From JBGTBQ01 sp041749275 (lineage in GTDB: Bacteria > Acidobacteriota > Blastocatellia > Pyrinomonadales > Pyrinomonadaceae): 15,393 bases of DNA. Where the stretch lies: contig JBGTBQ010000171.1 of NCBI GenBank assembly GCA_041749275.1, positions 1 to 15,393 on the forward strand, written 5' to 3'. Each line of letters starts with the position of its first letter. The stretch's first letter is position 1. The position numbers were made by a program, and so were the translations under genes. Below, piece by piece: positions 1 through 7,760 of this stretch. The notes beneath the pieces were generated by a model. The model saw only the letters and a program-made list of their open reading frames with translations, searched no databases and had not been told where the DNA came from.

Positions 1-795
1 CAGGCGGCGCACGGCGGCATCGTGCTCGACTTCGAGCCGGTCGGCACGCGAGCGTGTCTCCGCGACGCGGCGCTCGGCCTCGTCCAGTGCGGCGACGGCG
101 CGCTCGCGCCCCTGCGCCTCTTGCAGAAAATTCTTGAGCACGCCGCTCAACTCTTCGACGCGCGCGGTGTTGGCCTTCTGTTCCGCGACCAACTCGTCGT
201 AACGCGCGAGTTGTGATTCGGCGCCGCTGATGCGCCCGCGCGCCTCGGCCATGCGCTCGTTGATGAGATAGACGGTGTCGCCCAGACGCTTGGCGCTCTC
301 GCGGTACTCTTCGACTTTGAGCAGGCGGTCGAAGGTGTCTTTGCGTTCGGTGGGCGTGCGGAGGAAATCGGACGTGAACAGACCTTGCGGGACGCCGATG
401 GCCGAGCGGAAGAGCGACTTCAAGTCCGTGCCCGGCTCGATGCCGAGGTGCTGTTCGAGCCACTTCCGCACGTCGGCCTTGCCGGTCGCCAGCTTCTGTT
501 TCAACTCCGGGTCGTAGACGTAATAACCGCTGCCGGTGTCGCGGTAGACGAGATAGAGCCGCTCGTCAAGCTCGTCCTGAAAAGTGACGCGGACGTTCCC
601 TTTCTTCGCGCCGCGACGCAGAAAGTCGTCCTTGCTGTAGTCGAGCACGTCGAAGAGCGCCCACGCGACGGCTTCGAGGATGGTCGTCTTGCCCGCGCCG
701 TTCGGGCCGACAATCGCGGTCGTGCCGCGCTCGAAGTCGAAGGCGCGGCTCGCGTAAGATTTGATGTTCTCCAGTTCGACTCGCGTGACGTGCAT
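1..795 (-). CDS. SbcC/Rad50-like SMC-family ATPase, N-terminal part (runs off the window)
   Basis: The frame is open for 265 codons from an ATG at 795 to the window edge, so the C-terminal part is missing. Residues 1-38 are the classic start of an SbcC/Rad50 ATPase: a short strand ending in LENIKSY, then Walker A GPNGAGKTT at residues 30-38. A Q-loop-like segment, GVPQGLF, lies near residue 145. After about residue 170 the sequence becomes charged and heptad-like (AEARGRISGAESQLARYDEL), which is the beginning of the coiled-coil arm. Proteins of this family work with an SbcD/Mre11 nuclease in processing DNA ends and hairpins. The gene just upstream on the same strand is a small membrane protein and not sbcD, so any nuclease partner lies elsewhere or downstream of the edge. 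No clear Shine-Dalgarno precedes the start; a 32-nt repeat sits 12 nt upstream. The family is certain; SbcC rather than another SMC-like ATPase is probable. Confidence 0.88.
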   Translation of the reverse strand, partial: MHVTRVELENIKSYASRAFDFERGTTAIVGPNGAGKTTILEAVAWALFDVLDYSKDDFLRRGAKKGNVRVTFQDELDERLYLVYRDTGSGYYVYDPELKQKLATGKADVRKWLEQHLGIEPGTDLKSLFRSAIGVPQGLFTSDFLRTPTERKDTFDRLLKVEEYRESAKRLGDTVYLINERMAEARGRISGAESQLARYDELVAEQKANTARVEELSGVLKNFLQEAQGRERAVAALDEAERRVAETRSRADRLEVEHDAAVRRL

Positions 796-807
796 CGTTG
801 TTTGAGA

Positions 808-839
808 AGCTATCAGCTATCAGCACTCAGCTTTCAGCT
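808..839 (-). repeat. 32-nt AGCTGA-type dispersed repeat, copy 1
   Basis: Read on the minus strand this is a run of AGCTGA-like units. It differs at only three positions from the copy at 7343-7374, which lies in the same orientation just upstream of lepA. Here it ends 12 nt before the start codon of the sbcC-like gene. It is probably a dispersed intergenic repeat. No function can be read from it. Confidence 0.75.
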
Positions 840-870
840 AAGACAAGAATAGTGGGTCGCGTTGGGTGAC

Positions 871-920
871 AAACATTCAGCTCCTCCGGAGTTGGCTTTG
901 AACACAACTTCGGAGAGTTG
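871..920. repeat. REP-like hairpin element, single copy
   Basis: AACATTCAGCTCCTCCGGAG at 872-891 resembles AACATTCCGCTCCTCACGGAG at 15096-15116 in the REP-like cluster near the window end. It is followed by a small inverted repeat (CAACT at 905-909, AGTTG at 916-920). It lies between the 154-aa membrane protein gene and the sbcC-like gene, both on the minus strand. Confidence 0.55.
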
Positions 921-934
921 ACCGCTGACCGCTA

Positions 935-1399
935 TCACCCCTGCGTCAGTTTTTTCTTCAGTTTTTTGTGAAGGTTCCACGGCGCGTTGATGGTCGCCTC
1001 GCGGTCGCCGACCTCGACGTAAATCTTTTCGGCGAGACGACTGAAGAACGGCGGTCTATAGATGAAGGTGTCGCCGTCGCGCGCCTTCGGTTTGTAGCGC
1101 ACGCTCGCCGCCGCCGCGTCGAGCCGCGAGATGAACGCCTCGCGGTCGTTAAAGGGAACGGTGGTTTTGCTCGACATCCCGATCAGGAACGCCACGAAGC
1201 CGATCATAAACATCACAAAGAACCACTTGCCGAGCGCGCCCAAGAGCGGAACGATGTGCTCTTCATAAGTCAGGTCTGCGCGCAGATGCGCCCCGCCGGC
1301 GATGAAGTAGATCGCGCCGGCGATGAGCAGAGGGCCGAGCACCGCGAGCACGGCGGTGAATACCATCACCTTCACGAACCTGCCGAGAACAGTCCCCAT
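935..1399 (-). CDS. Small two-helix membrane protein, family not recognised
   Basis: This encodes 154 residues. The ATG at 1399 is preceded by a good GGAGGA Shine-Dalgarno about 9 nt away. Two hydrophobic segments are clear, about residues 10-34 and 57-76. They are separated by a short polar loop (HLRADLTYEEHIVP) and followed by a soluble tail of about 80 residues that is basic at its end (KKLKKKLTQG). The tail contains strand-like segments around DTFIYRPPFFSR and KIYVEVGDREATI, which suggests a small beta-rich cytoplasmic domain. It is transcribed in the same direction as the sbcC-like gene but separated from it by 139 nt carrying two repeats, so co-transcription is uncertain. I do not recognise the family and assign no function. 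Confidence 0.75.
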   Translation of the reverse strand: MGTVLGRFVKVMVFTAVLAVLGPLLIAGAIYFIAGGAHLRADLTYEEHIVPLLGALGKWFFVMFMIGFVAFLIGMSSKTTVPFNDREAFISRLDAAAASVRYKPKARDGDTFIYRPPFFSRLAEKIYVEVGDREATINAPWNLHKKLKKKLTQG

Positions 1400-1622
1400 C
1401 CCGTGTCATCCTCCGTCATAAGGTTTTGAGAGTCAGACCGCGGCGCCGCGGAATCGGTCGCCGGGCCGTGCGGCGTGAACCCCCTCGCTCGGTCACAATC
1501 CGCGTGCACGTGCGCCGCCAAAGTGCTCCGTGGCGGCGCGGGGCCGGCGCAAAAGCGCGTTTTGTGCAGGGGAGAGTCTAAGACATTAGCAGTTCGGATG
1601 GCTAGTGAGCCGGTGGCTGCTG
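1400..1622. other. Intergenic region with three GC-rich hairpins
   Basis: No coding signal is convincing here. The stretch holds a perfect 14-bp palindrome at 1438-1451 (CCGCGGCGCCGCGG), a 9-bp stem (1512-1520 with 1531-1539, loop 10 nt), and an AT/GC stem GCGCAAAA...TTTTGTGC at about 1548-1568 with one G-T pair. They lie downstream of the DUF3179 gene on the minus strand and may end or stabilise its transcript. None has a U-run, so a rho-independent terminator is not demonstrated. Confidence 0.5.
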
Positions 1623-2837
1623 TCAGCGTTCGCCGAGCAGATAGACGCCCGTGTCGGGGTGATATGCCTTCCAGTTGAACCAGTAGTCTTTGAGCACGGA
1701 CGCCTTCTTCAGTTGCTTGCCGGTTAGCTCGCCGCTGACGCACGCGCCCGCGAAATCCCACTCGCTCCCGGTCGCGCCGTCCACGAGGCGCAGCGGCGTC
1801 GAATCGGGCTTGCGGAAGAATTCGAGCGTGCGTCCATCAATCGTCCGCTCGAAGGCGCGCACGGACTTTCCGTCTTCATTGACGACGATGATGAGGGGAG
1901 TGTCTGCGACCGTATCAATCAGCGGACTCTGACGCAGCAGCGCGTCCATCGGATAAGCCTTCGCGCCGCCGCCTATCTCGATGCCGACCACGAGCGTGCG
2001 CGGCGCGAGCGCGCCCAACGCATCCGGCGTGAGGGTCGTGGCGACGGGCAGTCGCGCCACCTCTTCTTCCCACGGCGCGTAGCCGCCCGCGGCTTCGATC
2101 TTCGCGTCGGGGCGCAGCACGCGCCCGCCGGGGTGCTCCCGCTTCCACTGCGCGAAGGTCAGTTCATCATGGTCGAACTGTTTCAGCCGCCGACCTTTGA
2201 GCGGGCCGAGGATGCACTCGCCCGTGATCTGCTGCCACCACGAGCCGGTCTCCTCGTCGCGCATGATGAAGTTCTGATTGTTGATGCCCGCGAGACGAAA
2301 AGTGAGCCGGCGTCCGTCAACGGTTGCTTCCCACACCAGACCGGTGTGACAGAGCGTTCAATAGGTGGCGACGATGGGAACGGCGCCGACCGTATCCTGA
2401 ACGATGTGGTGATAGGCGATGATGTTGACGGGGTAGCCGGCGGCCTCTTCGCCTTTCCCAACCGCGAGCACCATGTCGCCGTCGTTGACAAAAGCAGCCT
2501 CGCCCACACGCGCGTAAGCGGCATCGCGGACAGGCGCGAACATCCACTCGAAGTGGTTCTGCCGCGCGAACCACGCGGCGGGGAAGACCGGCAGTAGAAG
2601 AATGACCGCGAACGCGCGCGCCCACCAGCGGCGCGAGTGCCGCCAGATGAGGACGACCAGCGTGAGGCCGAGCGCGACCGCCGCGAGCGTCGTCACGGGC
2701 GACCAGCGCCGCAGCGTGTAACCGATTTCGAGCGCGCGCGGCGTCTGCGGACGGAAGGGAAAGATGAGATAGACGGGGACGGCGACGAAGGCGACCGCCG
2801 CGACGACGACGAGCAGTAGTGCGAGCCAGCGTTTCAT
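1623..2837 (-). CDS. Membrane-anchored DUF3179 protein, predicted selenoprotein (in-frame TGA = Sec160)
   Basis: This is one gene of 405 codons (404 residues plus stop) interrupted by an in-frame TGA at 2360-2358. The start is the ATG at 2837 (MKRWLALLLVVV), preceded by GAAGGTG; an upstream in-frame start lies in noncoding DNA. Three transmembrane segments occupy roughly residues 2-26, 46-64 and 68-88. They are followed by a DUF3179 domain (GYPVNIIAYHHIVQDT, then IVATY-U-TLCHTGLVW). Family members normally have Cys at the U position, in a T-Y-C-x-x-C motif, so the TGA replaces precisely the first Cys of a CxxC (Sec160, Cys163). Coding similarity continues unbroken after the TGA. A fdhF-like SECIS hairpin follows immediately. 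A second, degenerate DUF3179 copy spans about residues 281-404 and has VVNE in place of UTLC. The gene's real stop is also a TGA (1625-1623). The family's function is unknown; a redox or metal role is inferred from UxxC. A nonsense mutation is the alternative. Confidence 0.85.
2326..2355 (-). promoter_or_regulatory. Candidate bacterial SECIS element
   Basis: On the minus strand, starting 2 nt after the TGA at 2360-2358, the RNA can fold into a hairpin. A perfect 6-bp apical stem, CACACC (2348-2343) with GGUGUG (2337-2332), closes the five-base loop GGUCU (2342-2338). It is extended by a U-G pair, one G/G mismatch, a U-A pair, a bulged C and three more pairs (GCU/AGC). The loop starts 15 nt after the UGA. 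The E. coli fdhF SECIS has an AGGUCU apical loop at a similar distance, with GGUC as the SelB contact. The hairpin lies inside codons for conserved family residues (TLCHTGLVW), so part of its pairing could be coincidental. Confidence 0.78.
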
Positions 2838-2913
2838 ATTCGATGCACCTTCAGGTGGGTTGCGGGCCGGATATGATGTCCACCGTGTTCCGTGTTCGGC
2901 ACGCCACTCTAAT

Positions 2914-3015
2914 AACACAGAGGGCGCGGAGGAGCGCGGAGAAGGCAGAGAAGTTCAAATCTCGAAGCCGACAACTTCTCCGCGTCCTCCGCGTGATCTC
3001 CGCGCCCTCTGCGTT
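2914..3015. repeat. Long inverted repeat, GCGGAG-type intergenic element
   Basis: Two arms of about 42 nt (2914-2955 and 2973-3015) are imperfect reverse complements. Both carry CAGAGGGCGCGGAG at the outer end and GCGGAGAAGTT or GCAGAGAAGTT at the inner end, around a 17-nt loop. It fills the gap between the TPR gene and the DUF3179 gene and would form a long hairpin in RNA. Elements of this look are scattered between genes in many bacteria. Nothing suggests coding. Confidence 0.75.
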
Positions 3016-3061
3016 AGGTCGGAGAGCGCAACACTCAATCCACGTTTGCAACGGGTCAGGT

Positions 3062-4720
3062 TTATAAATCCTCGATCCGCAACTGCGTGTCGGCGTTCTT
3101 CCATGCGCGCTCGAACTCGCGGCGCACGAGTTCGGCCTCGCGCGTCTTGCCTTGCGCCTTCAAACTCTCCGCGAGGCCGTAGAGCGAGCGCCCGTTGCGG
3201 CGGTTGCGGCGGAGGTCTTCGCGGAAGACGGCTTCGGCTTCGGCGTGCCGACCGTCGAGCATGAGCGCGCCGCCCAAACTTTCGCGCGAGAGCGGGTGAT
3301 ACCAGCCGGGCGGCTCGTCGTAGAGGAGCGCGTCCTCGGCCTCGACGGCTTGGCGCAAGAACTCGATGGCGCCTTTGTGGTCGCCGCGCGCACGGGCGAT
3401 GCGCGAGTTAAGAAAGTGTTCGGCGATTTTCAGGACGGAGCGAGCCGTGTTCTGCCCGTACCCGGCGTCGGGCGAGATGGCCTGAGTCTTGGCGATCAAT
3501 GTTTTCAGCGACGCTTCGGCCTCGGCGGGCCTCTTGTTCGCGGCGTGAGCCATGCCGCGCGCCCAGTGCCAGAGCGCGTTCGTGATGGGCTGCGCCGCCG
3601 CCGGCTCCGGCTCTTTCAACATATCGTCCCAACGGTTGAAGCGCGCCATGATGAGCACGCCCGTCGGCATGAAGCTTTCGAGCGAAGGAATGTTCGTGAG
3701 GTAAGGGCGGACGTTCGCTTCGAGACGACGCGCCGATTTGACGGCCTCCGCATAGCGCCCCTCCATGCTGTAGGCGGCGGCGAGGAAATGCAGGTTGTGG
3801 CTGTAGTATCCCGCCGTGTAGATGCCGCGCAGCCCGCCGCTATTGAGATACTCCTCGTCGGCGCGCGCCGCCCATTCGTTCACGCGCGCGGCGGCCTCGT
3901 AGTCGCCGACGCGCATGTACGTATGCGCGGGCATGTGGACGAGATGGCCCGCGGCGGGCGAGAGTTTGGCGAGCAGGTCGGCGCTGCGTAACGCCCGCTC
4001 CGGGTAGGTCGAGGCTTCGACGGCGTGGATGTAGAGATGGTGCGCGCCGATGTGTTCGGGGTCGCGCTTAATGACGGATTCGAGGACGGCGACGATCTCC
4101 TCCGTGCCTTCGGCTGGACGCCCTTGCGGACTCCACAACTTCCACGCATTGATAATCATCGCGGCGTCGGCCCACAGGGTCGCCGCTTCGAGGTCGTCCG
4201 GGTAAGCCTTCATCAACGCGGCCATCGCGTCGCGGTAAGCGACCCACAGCTTCGGTTGATCCGCGTTCGCGTCCGCCGAAAAACGCTTCGATAACGCTTC
4301 GAGATACGCGTGCTCATGCGCGGGCGCCTTTGATGAATGCGCGAGCGCGAGACCTTTTTGTACGGCCTCGTGCGCGCCTTTCATCCGTTCGGGCGGGATG
4401 GATGTATCGTTGTAGTTGGGGCCGAGGGCCATCGCCAGACCCCAGTGGGCCATCGGCATTGACGGGGCAAGCTCCGCGGCGTGGCGAAACGAGCGCGCGG
4501 CCTCGTCGTGGTTGAACCCGTAGGTGAGAATCACGCCTTGATCGAAAAACTTCTGCGCCTCTGAGTTCGAGTTGGCGACGGGGAAGTGGAACGCGCCGAG
4601 TTCGGGAATCAGACGCACGACTTCCGTCTTCGCGGACGCGCCGGGGCTGTGGTGGTCGTGTTGGGCGAGGGCCGGGCCGGCGGACAGCAACAATACGAGG
4701 GCAATCAGGGGTAACTTCAT
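3062..4720 (-). CDS. Secreted tetratricopeptide-repeat protein
   Basis: This encodes 552 residues from the ATG at 4720, chosen because AGGAG lies about 9 nt upstream and the product then begins with a textbook signal peptide (MKLPLIALVLLLSAGPALA, residues 1-19, cleavage before Q20). The mature N-terminus is His-rich (HDHH, residues 21-24). Helical TPR-like repeats follow through most of the protein, including FFDQGVILTYGFNHDEAARS, AYSMEGRYAEAVKSARRLEA and EAEAVFREDLRRNRRNGRSL near the C-terminus. Many alanine, tryptophan and histidine residues lie on predicted helices (AHWGLAMALGPNYND; LYIHAVEAS). The protein is probably periplasmic and a binding scaffold. The HDHH end might bind metal, but only two of the histidines are adjacent and there is no direct evidence. 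Similar TPR proteins are common in Acidobacteria. Partners are unknown. Confidence 0.85.
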   Translation of the reverse strand: MKLPLIALVLLLSAGPALAQHDHHSPGASAKTEVVRLIPELGAFHFPVANSNSEAQKFFDQGVILTYGFNHDEAARSFRHAAELAPSMPMAHWGLAMALGPNYNDTSIPPERMKGAHEAVQKGLALAHSSKAPAHEHAYLEALSKRFSADANADQPKLWVAYRDAMAALMKAYPDDLEAATLWADAAMIINAWKLWSPQGRPAEGTEEIVAVLESVIKRDPEHIGAHHLYIHAVEASTYPERALRSADLLAKLSPAAGHLVHMPAHTYMRVGDYEAAARVNEWAARADEEYLNSGGLRGIYTAGYYSHNLHFLAAAYSMEGRYAEAVKSARRLEANVRPYLTNIPSLESFMPTGVLIMARFNRWDDMLKEPEPAAAQPITNALWHWARGMAHAANKRPAEAEASLKTLIAKTQAISPDAGYGQNTARSVLKIAEHFLNSRIARARGDHKGAIEFLRQAVEAEDALLYDEPPGWYHPLSRESLGGALMLDGRHAEAEAVFREDLRRNRRNGRSLYGLAESLKAQGKTREAELVRREFERAWKNADTQLRIEDL

Positions 4721-4742
4721 CGCCGCACTCCTGTCATGCGAT

Positions 4743-4772
4743 TTACTCGTTGATTTTGAAGACTGCGAGGTG
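4743..4772 (-). repeat. Faint third copy of the lepA 3' end
   Basis: Read on the minus strand in the lepA-equivalent frame this encodes H-L-A-V-F-K-I-N-E-stop, against F-L-A-V-L-K-V-N-E-stop in lepA. The last 27 nt match the copy at 5122-5148 at 19 positions. It lies between the DUF433 stop and the TPR gene and belongs to no intact ORF, since a stop (TAA at 4778-4776) precedes it by two codons. It is probably an old att-like remnant. The similarity is short enough that chance is not excluded. Confidence 0.5.
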
Positions 4773-4795
4773 TGTTTATTGCACAAATTTACCCT

Positions 4796-5104
4796 CTACA
4801 GAGGGCGAACTTGGAGGGGCTTCTCCCACTTGGAATCGTCATCAGCTTGGGCCGTTACAATTCCATCAATTTCTTCTTCGGAGGAATTCTGCTTCTTGAC
4901 TAACTCTAAAACCTGAATCGCCTGCTCGCGCGTGACGGTCGGGAAGTTGTCAAGAAAATTATCCAACGAAACGCCCGCCGCGAGGTTGTCGAGGAGCGCC
5001 GCCACGGGTACGCGCGTCCCACGAAACACGGGTGCGCCGCTCAGGATTTCGGGGTCAACGCTGATCGGCGGAAGCGCGATTTCTTCATCATTAAGTGTCA
5101 GCAT
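4796..5104 (-). CDS. DUF433 family putative antitoxin (orphan)
   Basis: This encodes 102 residues and has the strongest Shine-Dalgarno of the window (AGGAGGTG at 5118-5111, 6 nt before the ATG). Residues about 12-75 carry the DUF433 signature: ISVDPEILSGAPVFRGTRVP, then LLDNLAAGVSLDNFLDNFPTVTREQAIQVLEL. DUF433 proteins resemble VapB45-type antitoxins, with a helix-turn-helix that recognises the operator, and usually pair with a DUF5615/PIN-like toxin gene directly downstream. No such toxin follows here: the next coding sequence is the TPR gene, after 75 nt. An extra acidic tail of about 25 residues follows the usual domain end. The gene lies between two copies of the lepA 3' end, so it may be the surviving part of an inserted unit. 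Confidence 0.82.
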   Translation of the reverse strand: MLTLNDEEIALPPISVDPEILSGAPVFRGTRVPVAALLDNLAAGVSLDNFLDNFPTVTREQAIQVLELVKKQNSSEEEIDGIVTAQADDDSKWEKPLQVRPL

Positions 5105-5121
5105 TCAATTCACCTCCTGAG

Positions 5122-5184
5122 CTACTCGTTTACCTTCAGCACGGCGAGGAAAGCCTCTTGCCGAATGATGACGCGCTCGAAGAG
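5122..5184 (-). repeat. Duplicate of the lepA 3' end (copy 2)
   Basis: This segment aligns without gaps, at a constant offset of 416 nt, to the lepA 3' end at 5538-5600, with 50 of 63 positions identical and 23 consecutive identical bases (5135-5157 and 5551-5573). Between 5122 and 5160 all six differences (5122, 5125, 5128, 5131, 5134, 5158) fall on wobble positions of the shared reading frame. That pattern means the two copies diverged while both were coding for the LepA end. Confidence 0.88.
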
Positions 5185-5256
5185 CCGGATCAGTAATTCC
5201 TGCTCTCCAATCAAGATAAGATAGTTGAGCGGCGTCGTGTCTGAAATGACGATCAT
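5122..5256 (-). pseudogene. Truncated DUF3368 PIN toxin fused in frame to a lepA tail
   Basis: A 44-codon frame starts at an ATG (5256-5254) that overlaps the UPF0175 stop by 4 nt (ATGA), the usual coupling in antitoxin-toxin pairs. Residues 1-31 are a typical DUF3368/PIN start (ISDTTPLNYLILIGEQELL) with the first catalytic Asp at residue 6. A full PIN domain of about 150 residues, with its later acidic residues, is missing. Instead, residues 33-44 (QEAFLAVLKVNE) are identical to the last 12 residues of LepA, and the stop follows at the same place. The RNase active site cannot be complete, so the toxin is almost certainly dead. Whether the 44-residue product is still made is unknown. Confidence 0.85.
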
Positions 5257-5519
5257 TCCGCCAGCGCCCGCTCAAGCGTCTCACGATCTCGCGCCAAATC
5301 TTCCACGGAGTATTCCAGATAGACGCCGTGGCGCTTCAAGAAGGCATCGGCTTCCATGCGCGTTTCAAACCCCAGCATTTGCCGGAATTGCGCCAGCGTG
5401 AGCGCGCCTGAGCGATAGCCTTCGAGCGCCACTGCTTCCAACGCGCGGCGCGGCAGGTCTCCCCACTCCGTTTCAAGTTGCTGCTCGATCTCTTTCGGCA
5501 AGTCTATCGTCACTGACAT
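5253..5519 (-). CDS. UPF0175 family antitoxin
   Basis: This encodes 88 residues starting MSVTIDLPKEIEQQLETEW, typical of UPF0175. The conserved middle part is RRALEAVALEGYRSGALTLAQFRQMLGFETRMEADAFLKRHGV, the likely DNA-binding helix-turn-helix. Its end overlaps the start of the broken DUF3368 PIN gene by 4 nt. UPF0175-DUF3368 is a known toxin-antitoxin arrangement, with the antitoxin masking an RNase toxin and repressing its own operon. It lies 18 nt downstream of the lepA stop on the same strand. No obvious Shine-Dalgarno is visible; upstream is ATTACGGGGAGTGCGCC, where GGGGAG at about 8 nt could serve. The antitoxin looks intact although its toxin is destroyed. Confidence 0.85.
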   Translation of the reverse strand: MSVTIDLPKEIEQQLETEWGDLPRRALEAVALEGYRSGALTLAQFRQMLGFETRMEADAFLKRHGVYLEYSVEDLARDRETLERALAE

Positions 5520-5537
5520 GGCGCACTCCCCGTAATC

Positions 5538-7337
<1,800 letters not shown>

Positions 7338-7342
7338 TTTTT

Positions 7343-7396
7343 AGCTGTCAGCTTTCAGCACTCAGCCTTCAGCTTTTTTAACTTTAGCTGAAGGCT
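7343..7396 (-). repeat. 32-nt AGCTGA-type repeat, copy 2, plus an 11-bp hairpin in the lepA leader
   Basis: Positions 7343-7374 match the copy at 808-839 at 29 of 32 bases, in the same orientation, and end 5 nt from the lepA ATG. The outer part overlaps a perfect 11-bp inverted repeat (AGCCTTCAGCT at 7364-7374 and AGCTGAAGGCT at 7386-7396) around an A/T-rich 11-nt loop. The hairpin would lie in the lepA 5' leader and could influence initiation, but nothing proves a role. Confidence 0.7.
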
Positions 7397-7760
7397 TAAA
7401 ATAACAAAACAATAGGGAAACCGCACGCGGGGGCGTCGCGCAGGACGCCCCCGGCGGAGGGTCGAGACGGCGGAAGCAACATTTTTTGGAACGAGCGGCT
7501 AAAGTTTTTCGGCTCGTTTGTCGAAAAGCTATCAGGCTGGCGCGGCGCCCGTCCGGTGGGAAAGCGGACGACTCCCGGCGCGGCGATTTCGGAGCACTTC
7601 GGCCCGCACGCGACAAAACAGGCGCATCTCGTGGCATCAATTCGCGCTTTTTGGCGAGTGCGACGGAAACGAGAGCGCCGCGGTTATTGCAAACGCGGCG
7701 CGCTTCGGGCGCGGAGGCGCGCGGAATCCTTTCACTGGTCCGGAAGGGTTCCGCGCGCCT
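7397..7760. other. Long noncoding interval between the kinase gene and lepA, with two strong hairpins
   Basis: No believable gene is seen; the frames here are basic, Ser/Arg/Ala-rich and unlike any family I know. A stem of 9 G-C-rich pairs (GGGGGCGTC at 7429-7437, GACGCCCCC at 7444-7452, 6-nt loop) is followed on the minus strand by a T-rich stretch about 15 nt further on. It may end transcription before lepA. The other hairpin, 7715-7760, has its own entry. The rest (7453-7714) shows nothing I can name. A lepA promoter or an unrecognised RNA could lie here. Confidence 0.5.
7715..7760 (-). terminator. Hairpin abutting the kinase stop codon
   Basis: A perfect 12-bp stem (AGGCGCGCGGAA at 7715-7726 and TTCCGCGCGCCT at 7749-7760), continued by CCTT/AAGG after one mismatch, starts at the very next base after the stop codon of the histidine kinase gene (TAG at 7763-7761). 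No U-run follows, so it could be a terminator, an mRNA-stabilising structure, or a repeat element. Confidence 0.5.

Noticed and set aside
1623..2336. A separate DUF3179 gene starting at the GTG at 2336
   Set aside because: That start is inside the conserved motif (CHTGLVW) and has no ribosome site; the frame joins the upstream half across a single TGA.
2358..2360. TGA read as Trp or another residue by an altered genetic code
   Set aside because: Other genes in the window, and this gene itself, end with TGA, and Trp is encoded by TGG.
2361..2918. Separate 186-residue membrane protein with a start at 2918
   Set aside because: It ends at the TGA in the middle of the DUF3179 domain, and residues before M28 are encoded by intergenic sequence; the start at 2837 has a ribosome site and signal-like helix.
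3152..3991. 279-codon plus-strand frame opposite the TPR gene
   Set aside because: It is a shadow of a well-supported TPR gene; its product is Arg/Val-rich, with no domain.
5122..5184. lepA-tail similarity explained as a normal PIN-family C-terminus
   Set aside because: DUF3368 proteins are far longer, and this stretch shares 23 consecutive bases with lepA, which protein-level convergence does not give.
7362..7640. 92-codon minus-strand frame between the kinase gene and lepA
   Set aside because: It has basic, low-complexity composition, overlaps hairpins and the AGCTGA repeat, and matches no family I know.
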